The position numbers were made by a program, and so were the translations under genes. Of a stretch of DNA of 64,000 bases, positions 12,291-25,826 are shown one piece after another. The notes below the pieces were generated by a model, which was given only the letters and a program-made list of their open reading frames with translations, was not told the origin of the DNA and made no database searches. This DNA comes from Talinum fruticosum (lineage: Eukaryota > Streptophyta > Magnoliopsida > Caryophyllales > Talinaceae), in NCBI GenBank assembly GCA_021018815.1, contig JAITYX010000007.1:4155001-4219000 (forward strand), given 5' to 3'. The number at the start of each line of letters is the position of its first letter. Position 1 is the first letter of the stretch.

Positions 12291-12559
12291 GAATAAGAAA
12301 ACTAAGTCGTTGAGATGGAGAGGAGGAAAAAAGAGAACCGAGAAAAGAGGGAAAAGAAGACAGAAAAATGAAAGAAAAAACATGAAGAAAGGACAACAAT
12401 GAGGAAGAAGCTTGAAGAGGAGGAAGAAGAAAACGAAGAACCGAGGAATAGGAGGAGAAATGACCAAAATCAAGCGACCAAATTTTTTTTCACAAAAGGC
12501 AATAAATAAGATCAAGTATACTCACCGCCATTGATGAACTTAATTTAGTTATTATCGTG

Positions 12560-15500
12560 CCCGAGTGGATATGAGAAACTCTTCAAGCATGTCCTTCATC
12601 CTTCCCTCCCACATCTTGTTATTAGCTTCAATCTTCACATCCACTTCATTCCTAATTGCCTTTGCTTCTTTGTTAGCTTGTTCAGCTTCCTTCTTTGCTT
12701 GTTTAGCTTCATGTTTTGCTTCTTCAACTTCTTTTACGGCTTCTTCGCATCCTTTTTAGCTTCTTCAACACTTTCGTTAGCTCTTCTCTTCAATTGCATA
12801 ACATCTTGTGCAAGATCCAAACGAGAAGGTTTGACTCCAAAAGACTATGTTATAGTCTTACCCCTTCCATATGCACACAAGTATCCATGCGTGTTTTTTC
12901 AAGTACATCTTGAAAAATTTGCTCATCGATCTTGTTGTTGAGACCTTCTTCTCTGTCATTTTTTAACTTCTCTAGTGCAGCCTAAATTGGATATCACAAC
13001 AAATTAAAAAATTATAAACTTGTATATTAAAGAAACCACAACGAGAAAAAGAATTGTAAACTTATATAATGTAATGCTAAACATATAAAATCTTGAAGTC
13101 TAGACAAAGAAATTTGTATTTACCTTTACATTCATGTTGTTTGCAAGGGTCTCTACATTCACAAGCTTATCGGATTTGCTCTCACGAGATTTAAGCATCG
13201 GATCAAGTCAAAAGCATTCCTTCCCATATTTCTCTTTCTAGAATCATTAAATGGAATTTTTAAAATAATAAGAATAACGATTACAAAAATAAGAAGTATT
13301 TTCAATTCTTGCAAGTAATAAAAGTATATACTTGCAAACTCATGTTTGAGACGTGTATAACTTTGTGTGCCATTATAATGATGCATCTTCGACAAGCTCT
13401 ACTTTGGGGACCTTTTTTGCTCTTTGCCTACCAAAAATCAAAGCGTTACAAACTTGGATGATTATAATGCTTGTAAACATGTTGCGATCTTAGTAGAATG
13501 TAATTCAAACTGAAGCTAAGATTTCTAATAAGCTTATATTATATATTACCCGAAATTATGGAGAATACCATAAGTTAACCCAATATTTCCAATCTGCATC
13601 CAACATCTCTTTAGGACAATTATTCTTACGATTTGATTTTGTTTTTAACTTTAGATTGTTGAAGTACTTCTTCTTCAACTTATGCCTACTTTTCCTAAAA
13701 AGAGATCTCTCATGTTTGAGGACATCTTTTTTCTCAACTCCGGACTATCAAAGGTGAAAACCCCTTAAGAATTTATAATTAATATATTAGCAATGAGGCA
13801 TGTATTAAGATCTATATCAATGACAAAAGAGAAATAAACATGTTTATTCTTTACTTGTACACAACTCCATAAATGTTCTAACGCCTCGGGCTTGATCTCT
13901 TCCCAGCAGACTTACTTGTACTTGGAATGACTGTTCGATTCCTAACTTGATTTCCCAAAAAGAAAGAGTGCGTTGATCCATTATCGCCAACGTAATTTCC
14001 ATCGTCATCAAACTTTACAATTAGCTTTTAACCGGGAGGCAGCTCGAGATAGTTTTCTACGAGTAAACAACGCCTCTTGTTTTCTTGTGTGTGCCTAAAT
14101 ATAAATAAGAAACATTGTTGATGACTTGATGTTATTTTTTAAGGGCAACGTAATATGAGGCAACTTAGTTAGCAGCTCGGTTGGCAATGGTAAGAAGTTA
14201 TAGAAATTGACAGTTGCCAAAATTCTATTAGATGAAAACATTAACCCTATGAAGACATCATGAAATGGCAACTTTAAAAGTTTCAACATTCTAATTTACC
14301 ACTAAAAGAAATTTAACAAACGCAACTATTCTTCGGAAGAGCTAAGAATACTACTAAAAATAGGAAGTAGGCCACACAAAGATTGAAGCTAGTACAGGAG
14401 AAAACATCAAGAAGATCATCTATTGCTTCAAAATTTCAATAGTAGTTTTAACAAAGTGGCAATGCATCTATATGATGAGGTTCAACCCAAAAAATGAAAT
14501 CATGCCCTCTAGTCAAATTTGTCGAGTGAGGAAATGAGAAAGATAGATTTTCTTCAATGCATGTTGTTCTACCTTATTTTTCCCCATGAATAGCATAAAA
14601 AATTTCAAAGTACTTTAACAAAAGTGGCGGATTGAAATTAACACATCTTATGTTTGCTTGATGATCTTATCATTTTCTGCACAACAAAGAAGAAAGCAAT
14701 ACAAATTGTTATAGGGGCAATCTAAAATTTTTTTACAACAATAGGACAAGAGGCTAATAAAAACAAATCAATGATGATCCTAGCAGGGGTGGACAATGCG
14801 ACTAGATAACAACTACAACTAGCATTGGGTTTGTAGAGGGATAACTCCCTATTAAATACTTAGGGATCCCAATTACAACAAGTAGATTGTCCAAAAATAA
14901 ATGCAGGTTGTGAGTGAACAAAATAGTAGCAACAATTCAAACAACTACCGCATACTAGATTGTCCCAAAGACGGGCCTTAACCTCTCGGACTCGGGTGGA
15001 GAAGATGTGTAAATTGAAAGGAAAGAAATGACATAAATAGATGAAGTATGCAAGATTTACAACACTTATATACCAGGTTTAGGGATGTAGGAACTTAACC
15101 CCGGATGTAGCAGTAGCATTTTATAGCATTCAAGAAAAAGTCAAGTATTTCATAGCATTCAAGAACAAGTCAAGTAGACGAATACAAATTTCCTATAAGA
15201 CAACTCTTTTTTTCTCTTTCCTTTCTTTCTTTTTTTTATTGTGGGGAGGGGGAGGGGGAAGAATTTAGCCTTATTTCCGTGTAAATGTTGCAGAGTTCTC
15301 CGGAATGCCTAGAATTATGTACAAATCTCCTTTGTAATAAATTTCTTGACAAGCAACTAGTAAAGATCAAACAAAAAATGAGCTCCAAAATGCAGTAAAC
15401 TTTTTCTCTCACACACAGTCTAGGAAGATTGGCACGAGAGAAAATGCGTAATAAAAAATAAGGTTATTTATAGAGTAACCGTACTATACAATTATGATAT

Positions 15501-16769
15501 AATAGTGGTTTTTAAGTGAATGAGATTATATATACTTGTATCACATAAAATTGTGATGTTAAAAGGCAATGATAAAAATAAAAATACATGCGAGTGATAG
15601 ATTGTATGAGGTTTGCACAATAAAGAAGCGGGAACATGAATAGGAGGAAGAAAGAAGGAATAAAAATGCAAAAAGGAAGTCAAGAACCATAGCTATAGAA
15701 ATTTGGCCTAACAACCTCTTCATTAACAAAGAAGTGAAATACCCGCAATGGTTCGTTGTCTTTCTTCATTGCTAGCCGTTTGATTCCTGGATGAGAAGTT
15801 TGGATCTTCCATAATATGCTTATCCAAACACGTCCTTACCATTGGCCTAGTTTCACTCACTATAAATTTTTTTCAAATCACGATGAGTTGCTTTTCCTAA
15901 GAAAACTCAATATTGAACACATAAAAACTAAATTTGCAAATGGTATATTTCGGATAATAACACCAAGGAAATACCCGGAATGCTATGTGGTCATTCTTCA
16001 TGATTACCTACTTGATTTTGTAATTTACATGTATCATAGCACATCAAATTCACAGTAATAGTTGTCACCTTCATTGCTAAGGACAATGTTTTGATCAAAT
16101 TGTTGTTGATCTGTTAATTGCTTGTCAAACAAGTGAAAAGACCAAATTACATCGTTAAAGTTTTCATAAAATAAGGAACAAAATAAATGGTAAACACAAC
16201 TTGTGAACATGTCCCTACCTTTGTCAACAACTTGGAATACTACAACAACCTTCTTCAAGGCTTCATCACCCACTACTACTCGCTGTTGTTTCGGCTCATG
16301 AGAAAAAAGTTAGCCATAAACATTGGTGCAATGGATTGTTTCTTTTGTAGATCATTTGTTTTAGTTGAAGACTTAATCGTAACATATGAAAATTGCATTA
16401 CAATCATAAAGTACTCCTATATATGAAATATTGATCTTATAATGTTCATTTACCATTTTCACAATTCTACTTCAATAGTTCTCGCTCTAATTGAAGTGAT
16501 TCATCAATGGATGAATCTAATTTTTCATCGACATCATTATAACTTGGAACAGATTCAACATCTTTATCTAGTTGAGATTTTTGCTTCTACTTTACTCGTT
16601 CTCCATTAGTATTATCCACTAAACTTGTTAGTGAACTAGCTAGGCCCTTAATTCCAAGGGACTACAGTTTTAAATTATTGTTTCTTATCCTTTCCATCAT
16701 CTCCTTTTTATATTCATTTGTATGGAATCTTGGCTTGTTAAAATGTGAACTTCCTCCGAGTTTTGACAT
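12560..16769 (-). pseudogene. CACTA second ORF, Ptta/En-Spm plant transposase-like
   Basis: A multi-piece minus-strand gene. The likely start is ATG at 16,769 (MSKLGGSSHFNKPRF), followed by an open segment to about 16,450 broken by stops. Near 13,560-13,700 it reads KSNRKNCPKEMLDADWKYWV, where the tryptophan pattern (W-x2-W-x3-W) resembles the plant transposase (Ptta/En/Spm) domain. At 13,330-13,420 it reads MHHYNGTQSYTRLKHEF, like the HxxGSKSFxxxR part of that domain. The C-terminal part (12,565-12,760) is a lysine- and alanine-rich coiled coil followed by NKMWEGRMKDMLEEF. In active CACTA elements the second protein binds the sub-terminal repeats beside the transposase. Stops and AT-rich introns or deletions make this copy non-functional. 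Exon limits are guesses. Confidence 0.5.
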
Positions 16770-17426
16770 TATTCAATGCCATTATCACTATACTATACAA
16801 ACATGACAATATATAAATGAATCACTATTATTCAAACAACTCTAATGCTAAAGTTAATATATGAGATGATGGATGACATGAAGTATAATAATAGATGCAC
16901 TATAATACTAAATAATATGAATCAAAAAGATCATTGGACAAAGCAAAATTATTATAATAGTTATAACTAATAAACTCAAAGTAAGTCTATACGATTGCAA
17001 ATTAACAACCATGAATATAAGTCATGAAAATAAAATACCAATTGTATAAGTACTACTATACATCTTCAAACACACAACGTGAAAACAAAGCCGATTATTA
17101 GACAAAGCAATATCATCTTCATCAATGATGTTTACATTATTAATGTCAAGATCAACATCATTATCATCATCGTTATGATCACTTTCTTCTTCACTTTGAT
17201 TCCCAGTAAACTCTCATGATTCATTGATATTAGTTGCACTTACAACTAAATAATTCATATCATCTCTCTTGTGAGTGTGAACCTCATCTCCATCTTCCTC
17301 AAATAAGATATCATTTGATAATGGCCTCGAATCACTTTGTCGGAGGGCATCTTCTTCACAAGTTTCTAATTCTAGGACATCATAGTGGTGTCGGGGTTGT
17401 GTGTTCACAACAACAAGACATTTTGG

Positions 17427-17434
17427 GTCATACC
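17427..17434. repeat. Target-site duplication of the hAT element, left
   Basis: GTCATACC, 8 bp, identical to 21,100-21,107. An 8-bp duplication is the hallmark of hAT transposition. Confidence 0.9.
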
Positions 17435-19264
17435 TAGGGGTGTACCTGAGCCGAGCCGGCTCGCGAGGGCGTATAAAAGCTTGCCAAGCCGAGATTGTGA
17501 CGAGCCCGAGCCGAGTCGAGCCGAGCTCGAGCTTGCAATGTTGGAGCTCGTAAGCTCGCCGAGCCTACACGAGCCCATTACAAACGAGCCGAACGAACGA
17601 ACGAGCCAACGAGCCCAAGCAAACGAGCCGAACGAGCCTACCAAACGAGCCTAAATAAGTTGGGCTCGTCGAGCTTACACAAGCTAATTACAAATGAACC
17701 TAAACAAATTGAAACAAATGAGCTAAAATTTGTGGAGATTAGTATGTGAAGAACTTTTGTTTTTATCATCGATCTAGCAATTAATTTAAATTTTTTAATT
17801 TAGCATAATTATTTTGATTTATATTTATTAAGTAAAGCATTTGGTTATACCTAATCTATTAAAACTTTTGTTTACCAATTACTAACATTTATATACATGA
17901 AAACCCAAAATCAAGATAGATAAAATGTTGATAATGAATATATGATTCACATTAATCTAGTTTACTTTTCGTATAAATAAAAAAATATAAAATAAATATA
18001 ATTGATGTAAATTTAAGAATTATGAATTTTAATAGTTAATAAATTTAGATTTTTTTCTATAAAATTTTCGATTGGTTATGCTTGATAATAGGAGCAATTG
18101 AACATAAACATGTAATACTTTATTTTCGAATGACTTAATTTGATTTGAAAATTAATGACAATTTATTTATGGATGATTTTAACGAAATCATGCTAGAATA
18201 AATTATTAGCCACTGTTATACTAGCTAAAGGACATCATAAATGTATATTTTCGAATATTTGTTGAACAATATGGTCTATTAAAAATAACTATATGTAAAA
18301 TATAGCGAAAGTGTTTTCAAGTGATCCATAAGGTTTTAGGTGAATTTTAGTCACTTTTACTTTTGATTTGGATACTTAGCACAAAACGAAACTATTGTTG
18401 TCACCACCCCTGGTTTCAATTACACCTTTTGTCTTTCATTGTTTGGTAATTTTAAGTTTGGACCCAAATGGTCTATATTACTCATATAGCATATAACGTA
18501 AAATTTTACCAATAAGGTCTAAATTTAGTGATCAATATTGAGGTCCTGGGTACATTAGGTCCCATGTTCGATTTTTTCTTCCTCCATTATATTGTATTCC
18601 CTTTATAACTTATCCGGATTAAAAAAATATAGCATAGAGATCTTAGAGAATTCTTAATAAGAATAAACTTGGTTTTCTTAGACGTAAAAACAAGTTGTAA
18701 TAAGCTAGAACAAGTTGGAATAAATTTTATAATTGTATAATTTGATAATTTTAATTTTAAAGTATAGTTGTCATGTTTCTATTTTGTTAATGTTAAATGA
18801 CTATCTATGTACATAAAAAAAAATGCTATGTAAGTAAGAATTTTTTTTATTTCATATTTGCTTTTGAATCAAAATTTAAATATTTTATTATCCTAATATA
18901 AATTATGTGAATAATAAATTATTAGCGATCGTTAGAAACAATTGATCATCGATATGACCAACATTGGTGAACAAATGATACATGTTTTGAATATTAAATT
19001 GGTCCATTTTGAATCATTTTATTTAGTCATAATACACATATTAGGTATATATATATATATCATCTAATAACGACATGTGTATTAACGTCATACATATGTC
19101 TGTTATTATATATATATATATATAATGTTATTATTTTTTGATATGCTTGCCTAAAAATCAGCATGTAAATCTTTTAAAATCAACAAATATATAATTTTAT
19201 TATCTTTTATATATATATTATCTAAAAATCAATATATATATCTTCTTAAAAAATATAGCAAGTA

Positions 19265-19425
19265 CTTTCCTTCCCCTTCTTCTCTTTCACATTGCCTCAC
19301 TCTCTCTCCCCCTTACTGCCGCTAGGACGTCTCCGGCGTCCTGCCGCCCGCCATCTCCGGCACTCCGCCGCCGCCCACCGCCAAACTCCTCTTGCCTCTC
19401 TTGTTTATTTTTGGTGAGTTGCTCT
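19265..19425 (+). other. GC-rich exon-like block inside the hAT element
   Basis: A CT-rich leader (CACTCTCTCTCCCCCTTACT) is followed by GC-rich CCGCCGCC-type sequence and then TTTGGTGAGTTGCTC, which looks like a splice donor. The surroundings are very AT-rich. This is the layout of a plant 5' UTR and first exon followed by an intron. It is either the promoter and leader of the element's own lost gene or a captured host gene start. No long open frame is present. Confidence 0.35.
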
Positions 19426-20100
19426 TGTATAATTAGGATTTTTTTCTAAATTTTAAAATAATTATTGTAAAATAATTTCAATCTTTTCTTGCTGCACTTT
19501 AGCAACTCTTAACTCTTTTTATGATTACATTTTCAGATCTTGATTAGTAAAGATAGAAGTATCACTTTTTGATTAATTCTCTTTCTTTGGAGGTAAAAAC
19601 CCTAAAAGCTCATACTTTTTATTATGTTTCTTGTTCTTGGTTAACTTAATGAACTTTTAAAGGGTGAAAATTATTATTAGGACTTATTTATGAAAGATTT
19701 TCGTGGGTTTTATGATTGAAAAAGGTTGATTTATGCATAAGTTATAAATTCTAGGAGAACCAGAAAATTAACCCGAAATTCTCTAACTTTAAAATTTCGC
19801 CATAATTTATATAATCGTCTAAAAATTTCAAAAACTTATGATAGATAGATTTATACTTTCTACATATTTTAGTTTTTGAATTGATTAATTTGGACTTAAA
19901 TCGAGAGAGTTATTAATTTTCTCCCGTGATTGCGCAATTTACGACTGAAGCTGACCCATGTGATAAACTTGAGTTTTTATGGTATTTATAATTTTTGGCT
20001 GCTGTTTATCATAAAGTAAAAGTTGTAGGCAACACTTATACCTTTCTATATTGTGCTCATTAATCGAAATTCAGTATCAGAATTAAAAGTTATGCCATTT

Positions 20101-20371
20101 GGAAGTTCAAGTTAAATTCTGTCCAAAAAATAAAAAGTGAAAAATATGTGGCTTAGTGTTAAATTATTCTTTATAATCAGGAAATAATTATTAAAAATTA
20201 TTTGGGTTCTTCAAAGGGTGAAAATTATTATTAGGACTTATTTGGAAGTTCAAGTTAAATTCTGTCCAAAAATAAAAAGTGAAAAATATGTGGCTTAGTG
20301 TTAAATTATTCTTTATAATCAGGAAATAATTATTAAAAATTATTTGGGTTCTTCAAAGGGTGAAAATTATT
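20101..20371. repeat. Tandem duplication inside the hAT, 142-bp period
   Basis: GGAAGTTCAAGTTAAATTCT occurs at 20,101 and 20,243, and the following roughly 120 bp are nearly identical, up to TTTGGGTTCTTCAAAGGGTG. A third partial relative (GGGTGAAAATTATTATTAGG) is at about 19,660. Confidence 0.9.
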
Positions 20372-21099
20372 TATGAAAGATCTTCAAACGGTGGAAACTT
20401 TGATATGTGGAGGTGATTGGTTCCGTCATCTACATGGTGTCACAAAAAGAAGAGGAAGGTAGTTTTTTGTCAATTTAAAGTATAAATTAAAATAAAATTG
20501 TATTAATGATTTAGTTATAACTTTTATTTGTCTCCCCTTCTCGAGTGTCAAAAGAAGACGATCAACCTAAAGAGTTCATATTGCCAATTTCTAATGAAGG
20601 ATCGACGTGCCCACTTTGATGACATTTTGCTATATTGGAAATGTGGAATAAAGAGCCTTTTTTAGTGAATGATAGATGTTATTGTTACAAAGATTTTAAG
20701 TTAAAATTCAGGTTGTTTAGTAATTTGTATTTCATTATCAAAGCGTCAAATGTTTTATTTATGTTTTATACTATTTTTTTAAGTGGTATATTGTGATTGT
20801 TAAGAAAAAGAGTCTCAATTAAATTTAAATTTATGTTTTTATAATAAGTATATATAAAGGGTGACTTTGAACCTAAAAATAGGAGTTTAATAGAAACTTT
20901 TGACGAGCCATGACGAGCCGAGCTTGGGCTCGAGCTTTGGCGAGCCGAACTTGGGCTCGAGCTTTTGGCGAGCCGAGCTCGAGCTTAATTGTGCCGATCT
21001 CGGCGAGCCACGAGCCGAGCTCGAGCTACAAATGATACTCACGAGCCGAGCTTCGAGCCCGGCGGAGTTCGGGCTCGGCTCGGCTCGAATACACCCCTA

Positions 21100-21107
21100 G
21101 TCATACC
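21100..21107. repeat. Target-site duplication of the hAT element, right
   Basis: GTCATACC, identical to the left copy at 17,427-17,434. Confidence 0.9.
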
Positions 21108-24100
21108 CATCCCTCACGTAGAAAACTTGATAAGCTTAAGACATTAAAATATAAGGCTCTTGTGTCCTGAGTTGATATCAAGTATTAACACCGACAAATC
21201 CATACTTGTTAACTTTTACTCCCTACCATGATTATAAACATCCAACTAATCACAACAAAATAAGGTTACACATTTACCATCCAAGTATCATAGTGATATT
21301 ATGTCTGTAAGCACTCCATAATAGTCGATCTCTATAGAGAAGTTTACTGCTCCCTTTACCATTGCTCCACTATTTTGATTAATCCTCTTCCTTTTGACAT
21401 CCCTTATATGAAACCTAAAACCATTTTCTATATACCTTTGGAGACGTTGAGCACTTTGTGGGCCCAATACTAATGCCCTTAAATCCTTGGTCACTTGTTC
21501 ACTACTTTGGTTGCAGGAGTGTATAACCTAATAGAAAAGGTTTAAAAAGATAAAAATATTTAGTCAAATAATGGATTATAGATTTCAAAATAAAGGTTGG
21601 ATTTAGTGACAATATAGTAGCATACTTGATCATGAAACCAGTATGAGAAATCTTCAGTGAACTGGCCTCGTTGATACTCCCTAGTCACAAAAGCTATGTT
21701 AATATATCTTCTAATAGAAATAGTATTAAAATAATATTATTAATATTCAAGTAAAAAATGAATAGTATCTTAGTGTATGTAAGGTTCGACGTCTTCATAA
21801 TTTTTTAATATATAGTCTCAAGCTTGACGAAACTCTGTACTTACAAGAAGGATTGATTTCCTCTTTCCTAAAGGAGTGCCACAAGGTATAAATATAGATA
21901 GACCTTAATAATTCTTATTCACCTCATCTGCATTTTTTTCTATTTGGTTAAACCTTGTCTCAACATGATGCATATATTTTGAGGAAAAAATCATACATTC
22001 CACAACAATATATCCTTCTGCAACAACCCCCTCTGGTTTGCTTTTGTTACGCACATAGCCCTTAAACTTAAGTAAGAGCCTACAATAATAAGGTAAAACT
22101 CTCAATTAGGTATTAAATTTTTTACTTTATCAAGTGTATAATTTATAATATCTATGAAATTAAAAATACCTCTCAATTGGATACATCGATCTGTATTGCA
22201 CTAATCCACAAAGTTTTGCATCTCTTACAAGGTGAACACACAAATCTATCATGACATCGAAAAATGATGGGGGAATACTTTCTCCATTTCACATAATGTA
22301 ACAGTGATCTAAAGCTCCATATGATCTAAGGTTTCCACATTCAATGACTTAGAACACAAATCCTTGAAAAACAAGCTCAATTGAGCAACCACATCATACA
22401 CTTTAGCATGAGACACTCCACAGATTGCAAGTGGCAACGGTTGCTCCAGAAGTACATGACAGTCATGGGTTTTAAGTCCCCATAGCTTACGATACTCACT
22501 ATTTATATATTTTTAAAAGTTCCATGAATATCCATCAGGAACTTTCACCTCCTCTAAAAACTTGTAAACCTTTTCTTTTTCTATCTTAAAAAATGTGTAC
22601 AATGCTGGTGGAATGTGCCATTTTCCATCAACCAATTGGGAGCAAGATGGTTCATGATACCAAGAGCCTCCAAATCATGTCTTGCCTTTATATTATCTTT
22701 CGATTTCCCTTCAATATCTAGCAAAGTCCCAAGAATATTGTCACACATTTTTTCAATATGCATAACATCAAGGTTATGGCGAACCAAAAGGCTACTCCAA
22801 TGCGGAAGTTAAAAAATGCTCTTTTTTTCCAATTATGATCTCTTTTAGGCACAGTTACCTTTTTTCCAAATTTCATGCCTTCAAGATCAGTTACTTGGGC
22901 CAAAATTTCAGCACCAAATAGTATCCTGGGAGCACTTCTCTTCTCAAATTTTTCATTGAATGACTTACTGTTTTGAAATTTATGATCAAGTGGCAGAAAT
23001 CGACAATGGTCCATATAGCAACATTTTTGGCAATTAGGTAACCGAATGAGCAAGTTTTATTGGCACAACAGGGACATGCTTTGTAGCCCTTGGTAGACCA
23101 TCTAGATAGATTACCATAAGCAAGAAAGTCATTAATGTCCAAATGACGAGAGCATGCTTTTGAAAATATTCTTCTTTTGAAGAATCATAACTTTGAACCC
23201 CGACATCCCAAAGCAACTTTAACTCCTCAATCAATGGTTGTAAATATATATCGATATTGTTGCCAGGAGCACTTTTTCTAGGAATCAATAAATATAAAAA
23301 GAATATGGTTGTTTCATACACAACCATGGTGGAACATTATACTGAATAAGTACTACTGGCCATATACTATAATCATTTCGAAGGTCGCCAAAAGGATTAA
23401 AGCCATCACTAGCTAAACCTAACGTCACATTTCGAGAATCAGAAGCAAATAGTGGATGCGAGTTATCAAAAGACTTCCTAGCCATAGAATCGGCAGGATG
23501 TCTAAGAACTCCGTCATGGACCCGTTTGTCTCCATGCCAACTCATATCTTCTGCTATTTTTGATGGCTTATATAGCCTTTGCAATCTTGGTGTTATAAGA
23601 AAATAATATAGCACTTTTGGAGGAGTGTCACTACGTTTAGAATGATAGATTAAACATTCTTCAAACTTAGAATTCTCCTTCCTAAAAAGCATACAATCAT
23701 TAACACATGCTTCTATCTTCTCCTACCCAAAGCCTAAATCAATTATCATCTTTCGGGCTTCATAATATGTTGATGGCATTCTGCACCTTTAGGCAATGCA
23801 ATTTTAATGAATTGAAGCATATTGGTAAAAGCTTTGTTTATCATCCCATCCATATACTTAATTTGAAACAACTTTAGGGTAAATGATCCACACCCAGAAT
23901 ATAACATTTTTGAGCATCTTTCATGAGCCTCTCATAAATTTCTGCTTTCTTGCTATTATTTGGATGGTCGTGGTGATCTTCTCCCTCATTCATCACAAGG
24001 TCATCTTCAATTAAAGGACTACAAGCTTCATGTAACATTTCAAAAATATTTTCATGGTTTTCTCCTTAATCATTCCTAGCTCATTTTGTACGATGTTTGT

Positions 24101-24592
24101 ATTCACCTTGATAAATCCAATGAGAGTACCCAGCTAATATATCATTTATAAAAAGGTCTTCATTTATCTCTTCCCTGATCTTATGATGACTATCGTTACA
24201 CTGCTTACAAGGACAAGGAACCTTACATTCTTCCATATCAACACTTGTAGGCATGTTAAAGAAAGCAAAATCAAGAAACTCCCTAACTCCATCTATTTAT
24301 ATATCGGTTCGTCTATCGACACAAGTCATCCATTCTACTCTCTTCTTAATTTGTTCTAAATTGTCCACCATATTTTAACGAGAACGAAACAAAATCTACA
24401 ACGTAAAACTTAAGTATCAAAAAATTATAAGGATTTCCATAACAAAAACTTAATACAATACAACAATGTTTAATCACCAAGCAATAAAAAATGAAAAGTG
24501 GTCATTGACCTGCATAATTTTTGAAGGGGACATCATCAAATGCATTGTTTTCAAATTGTTTGTGAGAGGAGAGCGACAAATTTTAAATTTTA

Positions 24593-25003
24593 ATCTATGT
24601 TATATATAAAGGGAAGAGGTACTTAGTGTTGTATTATTTATGAGTTCTGTATTATTCCTCTTCAATCTTTGTGGGTGTCCTCTATTTTGTTATATTCCTC
24701 AGGTAATTTTTGGTTGATTTAGGTTTTGAGGGGGTCAAATGATGTAATTAGGGATAGGTTTATGTTAATCTTGCTTGGTAGATTATTCTAGTTGTGATGA
24801 GAGAGAGGAGGATGAGATATATTTAAGAAGCGAGAGAGGAAGTCGTAGAGAATGAATAATTGCAGTTTGGTAACTGTCATACATGCATATAAGAACCCAC
24901 GTGGCAATTCTATCCCCATAATTTAAGGCAAGATGAGGGTACATATGGCAAAATAAAAGTTATACAACTACATGAGGGTATTGACATTATATATAACATA
25001 GAT
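24593..25003. mobile_element. MITE-like element with 17-bp inverted ends
   Basis: ATCTATGTTATATATAA at 24,593-24,609 is the exact reverse complement of 24,987-25,003. The inverted match extends about three more bases with one mismatch. It is about 410 bp long, with no coding potential and no clear target duplication. It lies just upstream of the TNP2 start and could disturb the promoter of that gene. Confidence 0.5.
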
Positions 25004-25826
25004 CAAGTGATGACCCTTCTTTTGGAAAATGTTTGTCTAAGCGATTTAGAATAGATTTGGATATTGAGCCAAATAATCAATATAAGAGGATTTCTATTTT
25101 CAGTTGGGTATTAGAGAAAATGTTAGCCTTCCCAAGTGATGTTTAAAGCACCCACGTGCATTCAACAATTTGGGGTGGGGGGAAGGAATTTTTTTTTTTG
25201 GGATTTCTCTATAATATATATAAATGGGTGAGGTCTAAAAATGGACTATGTAAAATGCTATTTGAGTACCTTTTTCATTTTTTAATTTTGTTATTGCCTT
25301 GGTAAAGGTGGATCAAATTGTCATAAAATATTGAGATTGTTGTTCGAGTTTTCTTATTGTTAGCATGGATGGACAGCCCTACTAAAAATATGATTTAGTT
25401 TTCTCAAATGTTTATTTCCACTATGAGAATCTATAATCTCCATCCTCCAATGCTTATCCTTTCTACAAGACTAAGGACTTGATGGATCAACTTTTAGTCT
25501 TTTTCAAGCTAATGAAGGTTGTGTGGATTTGGTAACTGGTGTGAGAATAGGGGAATAAGACTTTGTATTAGGGAAATAAGTCTACTGAGTGGTTAGACAA
25601 AACAAGAAGTGTTTTTTGCTGGGGGAATTTGCAGTTCTTTCCAAACTGTTTTTGTTGTATAGGTTGGTATTTGCTGCATTGACGATAATAGTAACTCGTA
25701 TGTAATTGTTTCATGTAAGTTCTTGCTTTTCTTTGGATACATACCTTTTGTGGGTAGTTTATTTGGAATTTGCTTTAGCTTTTATGGATAGTTTTATCAC
25801 CTTACGTAGATGTTATTATTTCATGT
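25004..25826. other. Inner CACTA sequence left of the copia insertion
   Basis: AT-rich, presumed 5' leader or promoter side of the CACTA. I see no coding signal. The small frame at 25,706-25,903 runs into the LTR and is not a gene. Confidence 0.4.

Larger units (their letters stand above)
17435..21099. mobile_element. hAT element, 3.7 kb, non-autonomous
   Basis: The terminal inverted repeats begin TAGGGGTGTA on both ends, followed by GAGCCGAGCCG-type sequence. The sub-terminal regions (17,440-17,670 and 20,895-21,090) are dense arrays of GAGCC / GAGCTCG words. A perfect 8-bp GTCATACC duplication flanks it, inside the DUF4216-like part of the CACTA transposase gene. I find no hAT transposase or dimerisation domain inside. 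The interior includes a GC-rich exon-like block (19,265-19,400) and tandem repeats, so it is probably non-autonomous and may have captured foreign sequence. The open frames at its ends are artefacts of the GAGCC repeats. Confidence 0.88.
17040..24371 (-). pseudogene. CACTA TNP2 transposase, interrupted by a hAT element
   Basis: The cut-and-paste transposase gene of the inner CACTA. The proposed start is ATG at 24,371 (MVDNLEQIKKRVEWMT), then the N-terminal transposase-associated domain (RRTDI, DGVREFLDFAFFN, CPCKQC). The TNP2 core lies at 22.4-23.7 kb: CYMDHCRFLPLDH at about 22,990-23,030 and RHNLDVMHIEKMCDNI at about 22,735-22,785, both hallmark TNP2 motifs. The C-terminal DUF4216-like part reads NGFRFHIRDVKR, NQNSG and DYYGVLTDI at 21,300-21,420. 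It is cut at FYVRDGYD by a hAT element (17,435-21,099) and resumes beyond it with NTQPRHHYDVLELE, finishing near 17,040 in an acidic tail. Many frameshifts and stops are present, so it is not functional. Confidence 0.7.

Noticed and set aside
12150..12515. Minus-strand 121-codon frame with Phe/Leu-rich segments resembling membrane helices
   Set aside because: It is the complement of an A/G-rich tract within the CACTA interior, with low complexity and no domain.
17385..17654. Overlapping open frames on both strands rich in EPSRA / GSGSS
   Set aside because: They arise from the GAGCC/GAGCTCG repeat array at the hAT end, not from a gene.
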